From Curtobacterium sp. BH-2-1-1 (GTDB lineage: Bacteria; Actinomycetota; Actinomycetes; Actinomycetales; Microbacteriaceae), in the NCBI RefSeq assembly GCF_001806325.1, contig NZ_CP017580.1, positions 682,001-746,000 on the forward strand: a DNA stretch of 64,000 nt, given 5' to 3'. The position numbers and the translations under genes were made by a program. This document shows positions 22,660-32,214 of this stretch, in pieces. Within the stretch, counting starts at the first letter, position 1. The number at the start of each line of letters is the position of its first letter. The notes beneath the pieces were generated by a model. That model was given only the letters and a program-made list of their open reading frames with translations. It did no database searches and was not told the origin of the DNA.

Positions 22660-23703
22660 TCACCGTCCCGTGTGCGTGGTCAGCTCGGACGTCCGGGTCA
22701 GGAAGCCGATGATGAAGCCGAGTCCCCACCCGACGTGGATGCACGGCAGTACCACGACGAGCCAGAGGAGCGTCGGCAGCCCCGACCGCCGGGCGACCGC
22801 GACGGCCCCCAGCACGACGAAGACGATGTAGACGGCGGGCACCACGAAGCCGAGCAGCGCCCACGCCGCCCACGTCCCGAGTGCGGCGCCGATGATCCCG
22901 ACGATGCCGGCGACGATGCCGAGCGCCATCGCGGCGACCATGGCCGGGGGCACGAAGTAGCGCAGGCCGTTGTTGGCGGGGAACCGGCGGGCGAGCTCGC
23001 CGCGCCACAGCCCCGTGGCGACGAACTGGCGGACCAGACGCTTCAGGCTCGGCCGCGGGCGGTACGTGACGACGAGCTCCGGGGTGAACCACACCATGCC
23101 ACCGGTCTGCCGGAGGCGCCGGTTGAGCTCCCAGTCCTGGCCGCGCTTGATGCCCTCGTCGAACAGCCCGACCTCAAACAGTCGGTCGCGCCGGAACACG
23201 CCGAGGTACGCCGTCTCGGCCGGACCGGCCTGGCCGCCGACGTGGTGCGGCGTGCCACCGAGCCCGACGCGGCTGCCGTACGCCAGCGCCACGGCGCGTT
23301 CGAACGGGGTCCGCCCCTCGGCGCGCATGATCCCGCCGACGTTGTCCGCGCCCGACTCCTGCAGCACGCGCACGGCGATCCGCGTGTAGTCCTGCGGCAG
23401 CACCGAGTGCGCGTCGACACGGACCACGACGGGGTGCACGGACGCGCGGATCGCCACGTTCAGCCCGGCGGGCGTGGAGCCGGCGGGGTTCTCGATCGCG
23501 CGGATCCGGGGGTCGGCGGCGCTCATCTCGGCGACGAGTTCGTTGGTGCCGTCGATCGACGGGCCGAGAGCGAGGATGACCTCGAACGGACCGGAGTAGT
23601 CCTGCTCGAGCAGACTCTGGACGGCTGCCCGGACCTCGGTGACCTCGTTGAGGACGGGCATCACGTACGAGACGCCCGGCAGGGGCTGTCCGTCTGTCTG
23701 CAT
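22660..23703 (-). CDS. Family 2 glycosyltransferase with C-terminal membrane segments
   Basis: A 347-residue enzyme with SYVMPVLNEV at the start, RVDAHSV (metal-binding DxH-type motif), AETAYLGVFRRD, a GQDWELNRRLRQTGG motif with the catalytic-type Asp and about four C-terminal membrane helices from residue 240 on. It resembles succinoglycan-type (ExoA-like) transferases that act on lipid-linked intermediates. Start: ATG at 23703 behind GAGG; an in-frame GTG at 23742 lacks a good ribosome site. It is the first gene of the minus-strand operon. Confidence 0.9.
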   Translation of the reverse strand: MQTDGQPLPGVSYVMPVLNEVTEVRAAVQSLLEQDYSGPFEVILALGPSIDGTNELVAEMSAADPRIRAIENPAGSTPAGLNVAIRASVHPVVVRVDAHSVLPQDYTRIAVRVLQESGADNVGGIMRAEGRTPFERAVALAYGSRVGLGGTPHHVGGQAGPAETAYLGVFRRDRLFEVGLFDEGIKRGQDWELNRRLRQTGGMVWFTPELVVTYRPRPSLKRLVRQFVATGLWRGELARRFPANNGLRYFVPPAMVAAMALGIVAGIVGIIGAALGTWAAWALLGFVVPAVYIVFVVLGAVAVARRSGLPTLLWLVVVLPCIHVGWGLGFIIGFLTRTSELTTHTGR

Positions 23704-23814
23704 CGGTACCTCGGGGTCCTCACCTGGGTGCACGGGACGCACCGCGGACGGTGCCGCCCCGCAAGAGCGACCCTGAGCCTATCAAGTCGCCGCGGGTCGT
23801 CGGGGCGACCGGCA

Positions 23815-23862
23815 GACGGACGGGAGGCACGGTGCCAGCTGGCACCGCGCCTCCCGTCCGTC
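23815..23862. repeat. 48-bp GGAGGCGCGG palindrome, copy 3 (likely terminator)
   Basis: Two 24-bp arms with no spacer and a single mismatch. It starts 10 bases past the 3' end of the HtrA-like protease gene on the minus strand and probably terminates it. Confidence 0.82.
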
Positions 23863-23872
23863 GCTGGTCGCG

Positions 23873-25948
<2,076 letters not shown>

Positions 25949-26139
25949 GCTGGACGTGCTCCTTTCAAGCTCGTGCAGTCTGTCGCACCCACCTGAGCGG
26001 TGCTCCTGGTGACGCTGCAAGCGACCTATGGCGATCTTATGCGTGGGCTGTGCGGCCGTTCCCGAGATGCCCTCGGCCGGCCGCTAGGTTGGGGTCCGTT
26101 CAGCGCCGCGAGTGCGGTCGACACCTCGGAGGGAACCAC

Positions 26140-27342
26140 ATGCGTCACGCAGGACCCTGGTTGCGAGCAGCAGAGGGAGCGATGCTCCTCGGCCCGGACG
26201 GCGTCCCCGCGCCGACGGTGTTCGCCGAGATGAGTGCGCTCGCGGCGGCCACGGGCGCGGTCAACCTCGGGCAGGGCTTCCCGGACGAGGACGGTCCCGC
26301 CGAGGTCCTCGAGGCAGCGGTCGCAGCCATCCGCGACGGCGTCAACCAGTACCCGCCCGGACGCGGGACCCCGGACCTCCGGGCGGCCATCAGCGAGCAC
26401 CAGGCCCGGTGGTACGGCCTGGAGGTCGATCCCGACCGCCAGGTGCTCGTCACCGCCGGCGCGACCGAGGCCCTCGCCGCGACGCTCCTCGCCCTGGTGG
26501 AGCCCGGCGACGAGGTCATCACCTTCGAACCGTTCTACGACGCGTACGGCGCGCTCATCGGTCTCGCCGGCGGGACCCACGTGACGGTGCCGTTGCGGGC
26601 TCCCGACTTCCTCCCGGACGAGGACGCCCTCCGCGCCGCGTTCTCCGACCGGACCCGTGCGGTGCTCGTGAACACCCCGCACAACCCGACCGGCCGTGTC
26701 CTCCCGACGGAGGTGCTCACCACGATCGTCGAACTGGCCACGAAGTACGACGCCGTGATCGTCACCGACGAGGTGTACGAGCACCTGACCTTCGACGTCC
26801 CGCACGTCCCGATCGCCACCGTGCCCGGTGCCGCCGATCGCACCGTGACCATCTCGAGCGCTGGGAAGACCTTCAGCACCACCGGCTGGAAGATCGGCTG
26901 GCTCACGGCGGCACCGGCGCTCGTCGACGCGATCACCACCGTGAAGCAGTTCCTGACGTTCGTGAACGGCGCGCCCTTCCAGCCCGCGGTGGCGACCGGG
27001 CTCCGGCTGCCGGACAGTGTGTTCGCCGGCATCGCCGCCGAGCTGTCCGCCAAGCACGACCTCCTCGCCGCCGGACTCCGAGCGGCCGGCTTCGAGGTGA
27101 TGCGCCCGGACGGCGGGTACTTCGTCATCGCCGACACGGCCGCACTCGGGTACGAGGACGCCCGGGCGTTCTGCCTGCAGCTCCCCGAGCTCGCCGGGGT
27201 GGTCGGCGTCCCGGTCTCGGCGTTCGTCCGACCCGATCACGCCGACGGCTACCGGTCACTCGTGCGGTTCGCCTTCTGCAAGCGGCGCTCGGTGCTCGAG
27301 GACGCCGCCGCTCGGCTCGCCGGTCTCGCCCTGCGCGGCTGA
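26140..27342 (+). CDS. PLP-dependent aminotransferase, class I/II
   Basis: A 400-residue fold-type I aminotransferase. Visible are LGQGFPDEDGP and QYPPGRGTPDLR at the start, N-x-PHNPTG, VTDEVYEHLTF, the PLP lysine in SSAGKTFSTTGWKIGW and the substrate-binding Arg near VRFAFCKR. This pattern fits the kynurenine/methionine aminotransferase group (KAT-like); substrate is not decided by sequence. Start: ATG at 26140 behind GGAGGG. The 191-bp gap to the divergent protease holds both promoters. The 463-bp gap downstream (27343-27805) holds only five 55-bp elements. Confidence 0.92.
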   Translation: MRHAGPWLRAAEGAMLLGPDGVPAPTVFAEMSALAAATGAVNLGQGFPDEDGPAEVLEAAVAAIRDGVNQYPPGRGTPDLRAAISEHQARWYGLEVDPDRQVLVTAGATEALAATLLALVEPGDEVITFEPFYDAYGALIGLAGGTHVTVPLRAPDFLPDEDALRAAFSDRTRAVLVNTPHNPTGRVLPTEVLTTIVELATKYDAVIVTDEVYEHLTFDVPHVPIATVPGAADRTVTISSAGKTFSTTGWKIGWLTAAPALVDAITTVKQFLTFVNGAPFQPAVATGLRLPDSVFAGIAAELSAKHDLLAAGLRAAGFEVMRPDGGYFVIADTAALGYEDARAFCLQLPELAGVVGVPVSAFVRPDHADGYRSLVRFAFCKRRSVLEDAAARLAGLALRG

Positions 27343-27382
27343 CTCCCCCGCGGTCGGGCGGGCCGGACCCGCCCGCCACCGC

Positions 27383-27437
27383 GAGCGGGCGGTATCAACC
27401 CGACCCGCGCCTCCAGGCCCACGCATTTCGCCCGCTC
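27383..27437. repeat. 55-bp inverted-repeat element, copy 5 (type A)
   Basis: Left end GAGCGGGCGGTA, right end TTTCGCCCGCTC, 31-bp core containing CGCGCCTCCAGGCCCA. First unit of a five-copy array in the 463-bp gap after the aminotransferase gene. Confidence 0.85.
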
Positions 27438-27467
27438 GGCGCCGGCGTGCCACCGCGCCCCCACCAC

Positions 27468-27522
27468 GAGCGGGTGAAACAGCGCCCGATCGCCCCTGCC
27501 GAGCGGCGCATTTGGCCCGCTC
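27468..27522. repeat. 55-bp inverted-repeat element, copy 6 (type B)
   Basis: Left end GAGCGGGTGAAA, right end TTTGGCCCGCTC. The core begins CAGCGCCCG and has an inner GAGCGG, so the right half can also form a smaller hairpin. It shares its core with copy 8. Confidence 0.85.
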
Positions 27523-27549
27523 GCCGCGAGCGCCGCCGCGCGCCACGGC

Positions 27550-27604
27550 GAGCGGGCGGAATCGACTCCGCTCGCGCCTCTAGGCCCATGCATTTCGCCC
27601 GCTC
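27550..27604. repeat. 55-bp inverted-repeat element, copy 7 (type A)
   Basis: Left end GAGCGGGCGGAA, right end TTTCGCCCGCTC, core containing CGCGCCTCTAGGCCCATG. Its core matches copy 5 and, in the first half, copy 9. Confidence 0.85.
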
Positions 27605-27632
27605 GGCACGAGCACCACCGCGCCCCCACCAC

Positions 27633-27687
27633 GAGCGGGTGAAACAGCGCCCGGTCACCCCTGCCGAGCGGCGCGTTTCGCCCGTTC
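27633..27687. repeat. 55-bp inverted-repeat element, copy 8 (type B)
   Basis: Left end GAGCGGGTGAAA, right end TTTCGCCCGTTC. The core is close to that of copy 6 (CAGCGCCCGGTCACCCCTGC). Confidence 0.85.
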
Positions 27688-27704
27688 GCCACGCGCGCCA
27701 CGGC

Positions 27705-27759
27705 GAGCGGGCGGAATCGGATCCGCTCGCGCCTCCAGAGGGGTGTATTTCGCCCGCTC
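27705..27759. repeat. 55-bp inverted-repeat element, copy 9 (type A)
   Basis: Left end GAGCGGGCGGAA, right end TTTCGCCCGCTC, core with CCGCTCGCGCCTCCAGAGG. Last unit of the array, 46 bp from the 3' end of the converging hydrolase gene. Confidence 0.85.
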
Positions 27760-27805
27760 GCGGGGGCGCACACGCGCACGCCTCCCCGGCGCACCGCCGC
27801 GCGGG

Positions 27806-28621
27806 TCAGGGGCGGGGCGTGACCTCGTAGCGGCGGAGCGCCAGCGACGGATTCGTGCGGCGCACGGCGTCCGTCACGGCAGTGTCGATCCCCGCGACGA
27901 GCATCCCCGGGACCGCCCCGGCAGCGGCGACCGCGACGCCCGAGGGGTCGAGGACGACCGAGCCTCCGATGCCGACCGGCGGCGTCTGTCCCACCCCGAC
28001 CACCCACACGGTGTTCTCGATGGCACGGGCGGTGAGCAGCGTCCTCCAGTGGTGCTCCTTGCCGGGGCCACGGACCCACTCGGCGGGCAGGACCACGACG
28101 TCGGCGGCGCCGTGTTCGGGTGCGGCCAGGCGCCGGGTGACCTCGGGGAACCGCAGGTCGTAGCAGGTCTCGAGGCCGACGCGCAGCCCGCCGAGCTCGA
28201 ACACCGGCAGCTGTTCGGGGTCGCCGGACTCGATGTGGTCCGACTCCTTCGAGCCGAACGCGTCGTAGAGGTGCACCTTCCGGTACGTCGCAGCGATAGA
28301 CCCGTCGGGCAGGACCGCGACGAGGGTGTTCCGGAAGCGGTCCGGGACGTCAGCGGCTTCGGCGACGCCGACGATGAGGGCGATGCCGACCTCGCGGGCG
28401 ACGGCCTGCAGACCGGTGACGAACGGACCGCCCAACGGTTGGGCGGCGGCCACGAACCGGTCGTCGATCTCGGCGGTGAAGTACGAGGTGTACTCCGGCG
28501 TGACGAGGAGGTCGGCGTGTCGGGCGGCGGCGTCGACTGCCGCGCCGCGGACGGTCTCGAGGTTCGCGACGGGGTCGTCCACGGGTGCGAACTGCGCCGC
28601 GGCGACGGTGAGGGTGCCCAT
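27806..28621 (-). CDS. Carbon-nitrogen hydrolase (nitrilase superfamily)
   Basis: A 271-residue amidase/nitrilase-fold enzyme. The Glu-Lys-Cys catalytic triad is visible in TPEYTSY, YRKVHLYDAFG and LETCYDLRFPE. The LRFPE continuation and size resemble the Nit-type omega-amidase and deaminated-glutathione amidase group; the substrate is not proven. Start: ATG at 28621 is 6 bases after TACGCT (28628-28633), a leaderless layout. It converges on the aminotransferase. Confidence 0.92.
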   Translation of the reverse strand: MGTLTVAAAQFAPVDDPVANLETVRGAAVDAAARHADLLVTPEYTSYFTAEIDDRFVAAAQPLGGPFVTGLQAVAREVGIALIVGVAEAADVPDRFRNTLVAVLPDGSIAATYRKVHLYDAFGSKESDHIESGDPEQLPVFELGGLRVGLETCYDLRFPEVTRRLAAPEHGAADVVVLPAEWVRGPGKEHHWRTLLTARAIENTVWVVGVGQTPPVGIGGSVVLDPSGVAVAAAGAVPGMLVAGIDTAVTDAVRRTNPSLALRRYEVTPRP

Positions 28622-28642
28622 CCGCCGAGCGTACCGGGCGGC

Positions 28643-28712
28643 CCGAGACTCGGCTCCGCGGACGTTCCTCGCGCAGTGCGGGCGCGAAACTGTCCGCCCG
28701 GCCGAGACTCGG
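28643..28712. repeat. Composite inverted repeat bounded by two CCGAGACTCGG palindromes
   Basis: The 11-bp palindrome CCGAGACTCGG occurs at 28643-28653 and 28702-28712. Between them, GCGGACGTT and AAACTGTCCGC form a further inverted repeat. It lies just upstream of the hydrolase promoter, in the gap before tRNA-fMet. A weaker echo (GAAACTGTACGGAGACTCAGG) is at 32111-32131. Confidence 0.6.
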
Positions 28713-28794
28713 CGCCGCCCACCCGCACACGCGCCCACCGGCACCGCACACGCAGGCCAGCACCGCACGCATCAGCCAGCACGCGCACACGAAG

Positions 28795-28824
28795 AAGGCC
28801 CCGGTCCGACTGGACCGGGGCCTT
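28795..28824 (-). terminator. Terminator downstream of tRNA-fMet
   Basis: AAGGCCCCGGTCC pairs with GGACCGGGGCCTT around a GACT loop. On the minus strand the stem is followed by CTTCG. It lies 12 bases past the tRNA 3' end. Confidence 0.8.
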
Positions 28825-28836
28825 CTCTGTGACGCT

Positions 28837-28913
28837 TGGTTGCGGGGGCAGGATTTGAACCTACGACCTCTGGGTTATGAGCCCAGCGAGCTACCGAACT
28901 GCTCCACCCCGCG
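28837..28913 (-). tRNA. Initiator tRNA-fMet (CAU), CCA encoded
   Basis: A 77-nt tRNA including CCA. The anticodon loop is CTCATAA, giving CAT. Two initiator marks are present: the unpaired C1-A72 end of the acceptor stem (CGCGGGG against CCCCGCA), and three G-C pairs next to the loop (CTGGG/CCCAG). The T-loop is GGTTCAAATCC. Confidence 0.96.
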
Positions 28914-28924
28914 GCACGTTGAAC

Positions 28925-28953
28925 AGCCTACACGGGGCCGTGGCGGGGCACAA
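28925..28953 (-). promoter_or_regulatory. tRNA-fMet promoter
   Basis: Reading on the minus strand, -35 TTGTGC (28948-28953) is separated by 17 bases from -10 TAGGCT (28925-28930), 11 bases before the tRNA 5' end. The -35 box lies inside the hairpin that ends the upstream UPF0182 gene. Confidence 0.65.
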
Positions 28954-28972
28954 ATCGAGTGCCCCGCCACGG
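28938..28972 (-). terminator. Hairpin terminator of the UPF0182 gene
   Basis: Perfect 14-bp arms (CCGTGGCGGGGCAC) around a 7-base loop, starting 5 bases past the stop codon. There is no clear T run. It overlaps the tRNA-fMet promoter. Confidence 0.65.
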
Positions 28973-28977
28973 TGTGT

Positions 28978-31900
28978 CTAGTTCCCGCCCTCGGCCTCGG
29001 TGGCGGCCTGGATCGCGTCCTGCAGCCGCTGGTCGGCCTCGGCAGCGGCGACCAGGTCGTTGTCCGCGTAGGCGTCCTGGCGGTCCTGCAGCGCCTGCTT
29101 GGCGTCGTTCAGGGCCTTCTGCAGCGCCGCATTGTCGACCGTGCCGGAGCCGGACGAGCCCGAGGACGCACCGGAGTCGGAACCCGACGACCCGGAGTCC
29201 GACGAACCCGAGTCGGAACCCGACGACGCACCCGAGTCACCCGAGTCACCCGAGCCACCCGACGCACCGGAGTCACCGGCCGACGCACCCGAATCGCCAC
29301 CGAAGAGGCTGTTGAGCGCCTCGTCGAGGGTGTCCTCGAACGCGATCTTGTCGCCGAACGCCACGAGCACCTTCTGCAGCAGCGGGTACGAGCCGCTCGA
29401 CGTCGACTGCACGTACACGGGCTGCACGTAGAGGAAGCCGCCACCCACCGGGAGCGTGAGCAGGTTGCCCTGCTTCACGGTCGAGTTCCCGCGCTTCAGG
29501 ATGTTCAGCTCCTGCGAGACTGTCGAGTCACCGTTGAAGAGGCTCTGCACCTGCCCGGGCCCGGGGATGTTGTCCGTCTTCGGCATCGTCAACAGCGTGA
29601 GCTTGCCGTAGCCGGACCCCTTCTTGCCCTTCCCCGCGCCTCCGGCATCGGAGTCCACCGCGAGGTACCCGGTCAGCACGTTCCGGTTGTTCGCGCCGGC
29701 CGACTGCTGCGGGATGTAGGTCGTGTACAGCGTGTACGCGGTCCCCTGCCCCGGCACCTTCATCGTGAGGTAGTACGGGTCCTGCAGGTTGCCCTTGGCC
29801 GTCGTCGTGGTGGTCGCCCCGAGCGCGTTCGTGCCCGAGTTGGTCGTGGTCGACGCGTCCGAGGTGTCGGTGTCGTTCGTCCCCGAGGTCGGTTCCTGCG
29901 GCACGTTCCAGGCGTCGTCACCCGAGTAGAACGAGTTCGCGTTCGTGACGTGGTAGGTGCCGAGGATCGACCGCTGCACCTTGAACAGGTCGGTCGGGTA
30001 CCGCACGTGGTCGAGCAGCTCCGCGCTCATGCTCGACACGGGCTTCGTCGCGGTCGGGAAGATCTTCTGCCACGTCTTGAGCACCGGGTCCTTGGTGTCC
30101 CAGGCGTAGAGCGTCACCTTGCCCGTGTACGCGTCGACCGTGGCCTTCACCGAGTTCCGGATGTAGTTGACCTGGTCGGTCCGGTACGCCGAGCTCTCGG
30201 CACCCGCGATCGTGTCGGAGAGGCTCTGGCTCTGCGAGTACGGGTACGCGTCGCTCGTCGTGTAGCCGTCGACGACCCACTGGATGCGGTGGTCGACGAT
30301 CGCCGGGTACGCGTCGTTGTCGAGGGTCAGGTACGGCGCGACCTTCTGCACGCGCGTGATCGGGTCGCGGTCGTAGAGGATCTGCGAGTCCTGGTTCACG
30401 GCGTTCGACAGCAGGATCTGCTCGGACTGGAACTTCGCGGCGTAGACGAGCCGGTTGAAGAAGTTGCCGATGCTCGGGCCGCCGTCGCCGGCGTACGTCG
30501 TCGTGGCGTTGCCGCCGCTGTCGTCGTTCTCGTCCGAGCCGGACGGGTAGTCGAGCTCGACGTTCTTCGAGCCCTTCGGCGCACCGACGATCGAGTACGC
30601 CGGCGAGGTCTCACCGAAGTACACGCGCTGCTGGAAGTCGCCGAGGGCACCGTTGGACGGGATCCCCGACTCGAGGAACACCGGCTTGCCGTCGCTGGCG
30701 CGCTGGTTGCCGTACGCCGCCGTCACGCCGTAGCCGTGCGTGTAGACGAAGGCGCGGTTGTACGGGGTGTTCGCCTGCGCGCTGAGTCCGTCGAGGTCGA
30801 TGTCGCGGACCGCGATCACGGTGTCCTCGGTCTCGCCCTTGACGTCGTAGCGGTCGACGTCGAGCTCCTTCGGGAACTGGTAGTACTGCCGGTACTGCTG
30901 CAGCTGGCTGAAGGTGTCCGAGACGATCTTCGGGTCGATCAGGCGGATGTTCGCCGTCGTCTGGGCGTCCTGCGCGAGGGCGCCGGAGCTCGCCTCGGTC
31001 GTCGCGTCGTAGTTCTGCTCCTGGACGCCCGCGACACCGTAGGCGTCACGGGTCGCCTTGATGTTCCGCTCGATGTACGCGGACTCGAACGTCCGCTCCG
31101 AGGGCTTCACCTGCAGGCGCTGGACGATCCACGGGTAGATGCCGCCGATGACGATCGCCGCGACGAGCAGCAGCCCGGTACCGACGATCGAGATGCGCCA
31201 GCGGCCGATGACCGCGGTCACGATGAAGAGGATCGCCACGATCGCCGCGATGCCCGCCATGATCTCGCGACCCGGGATGACGGCGTTCACCTCGGTGTAC
31301 TGCGCACCGGTGATGAGCGAGTTCGACTTCGTCAGCGCGGCGTACTGGTCGAGCCAGAGGCTCACGGCCTGCAGCGCGACGTAGACGGCGGCGGTGATCG
31401 CGAGCTGGATGCGCGCGGCCTTCGAGATCCGGACCTCGCGGCCGCCGAAGCGCATCGCGCCGTACAGGTAGCACGCGGCGAGCGCGGCCAGCCCGGCGAT
31501 GAGCACCACGGCCGACGAGTACGCCACGATCGCGCGCCAGAACGGCAGTTCGAACACGTAGAAGCCGATGTCGAGCCCGAACTGCGGGTCGGTCTTGCCG
31601 AACGGCGTCCGGTTGAAGTACTCGAGCACCATGGTCCACCGGCCGGCGGTCGACAGCCCGGCGAAGATGCCGAGCACGACCGGGATCCCGATCATGACGG
31701 CACGGCGCAGCGGTTCGATGACCTGCTGGTACCGGTCGAGCTGCGAGTTGAGCTTCGCGTAGACCGGCCGGAACCGGAACGCGATCGCGATGCTCGCGTA
31801 GACGGGCACCGCCATCCCGAGGAACCCGGCGAGGAACATCAGGGTCCCGGCGATCCACCGCGTGGTCAGGACCTGCTGGAAGCCGAGCTGCGCGAACCAC

Positions 31901-32025
31901 GCGTAATCGGTGTACAGGCTCGCGAAGATGAAGAAGGCGATCACCAGTGCGGCCAGCACGATGATCGTGACCACGATCGGGACCCGCGGCGAACGCCGCC
32001 CCGAGGTGGACGAGGTTGTCGTCAC
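28978..32025 (-). CDS. UPF0182 family large membrane protein
   Basis: A 1015-residue protein with about seven N-terminal membrane helices (residues 15-320), then a large extracytoplasmic domain, as expected for UPF0182 (Rv3193c-like). Family stretches include LYTDYAWFAQLGF near the start, RTFESAYIERNI and AFVYTHGYGV. Its C-terminal 110 residues are low complexity: Ser/Asp/Gly repeats (SGSDSGSSDSGSSGSDSG), then an Ala/Gln helical tail. The role is unknown. Start: GTG at 32025 with GGAG 8 bases upstream. It lies next to a YlbL-type protease as in mycobacteria. Confidence 0.93.
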   Translation of the reverse strand: MTTTSSTSGRRSPRVPIVVTIIVLAALVIAFFIFASLYTDYAWFAQLGFQQVLTTRWIAGTLMFLAGFLGMAVPVYASIAIAFRFRPVYAKLNSQLDRYQQVIEPLRRAVMIGIPVVLGIFAGLSTAGRWTMVLEYFNRTPFGKTDPQFGLDIGFYVFELPFWRAIVAYSSAVVLIAGLAALAACYLYGAMRFGGREVRISKAARIQLAITAAVYVALQAVSLWLDQYAALTKSNSLITGAQYTEVNAVIPGREIMAGIAAIVAILFIVTAVIGRWRISIVGTGLLLVAAIVIGGIYPWIVQRLQVKPSERTFESAYIERNIKATRDAYGVAGVQEQNYDATTEASSGALAQDAQTTANIRLIDPKIVSDTFSQLQQYRQYYQFPKELDVDRYDVKGETEDTVIAVRDIDLDGLSAQANTPYNRAFVYTHGYGVTAAYGNQRASDGKPVFLESGIPSNGALGDFQQRVYFGETSPAYSIVGAPKGSKNVELDYPSGSDENDDSGGNATTTYAGDGGPSIGNFFNRLVYAAKFQSEQILLSNAVNQDSQILYDRDPITRVQKVAPYLTLDNDAYPAIVDHRIQWVVDGYTTSDAYPYSQSQSLSDTIAGAESSAYRTDQVNYIRNSVKATVDAYTGKVTLYAWDTKDPVLKTWQKIFPTATKPVSSMSAELLDHVRYPTDLFKVQRSILGTYHVTNANSFYSGDDAWNVPQEPTSGTNDTDTSDASTTTNSGTNALGATTTTTAKGNLQDPYYLTMKVPGQGTAYTLYTTYIPQQSAGANNRNVLTGYLAVDSDAGGAGKGKKGSGYGKLTLLTMPKTDNIPGPGQVQSLFNGDSTVSQELNILKRGNSTVKQGNLLTLPVGGGFLYVQPVYVQSTSSGSYPLLQKVLVAFGDKIAFEDTLDEALNSLFGGDSGASAGDSGASGGSGDSGDSGASSGSDSGSSDSGSSGSDSGASSGSSGSGTVDNAALQKALNDAKQALQDRQDAYADNDLVAAAEADQRLQDAIQAATEAEGGN

Positions 32026-32137
32026 TTGATGTGCTCCAGACGTGTCGAACCGGCGGGCCCGGCGCGGCGGGCCGTCAGTGCATCGATCCTATGTGGCGCG
32101 AGCACCCCTGAAACTGTACGGAGACTCAGGATGGTGG

Positions 32138-32180
32138 GTCGCGCCTCCTGGAACACGGCTCGGGAGGCACGGATCGCGAC
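32138..32180. repeat. Imperfect inverted repeat with GGAGGC motif
   Basis: GTCGCGCCTCCTGG and CGGGAGGCACGGATCGCGAC form an imperfect hairpin 35 bp past the ylbL-like stop codon. Likely a degenerate member of the GGAGGCGCGG family and possibly a terminator. Confidence 0.45.
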
Positions 32181-32214
32181 GGCCGCGGACGTCGCCCGGA
32201 GCGCGTGGCCGGGT

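Noticed and set aside
27383..27759. Possible CRISPR array
   Set aside because: The units are inverted-repeat elements with related cores, not constant direct repeats with unique spacers, and no cas gene is present. The 32-bp repeat at 52115 has no spacers at all.
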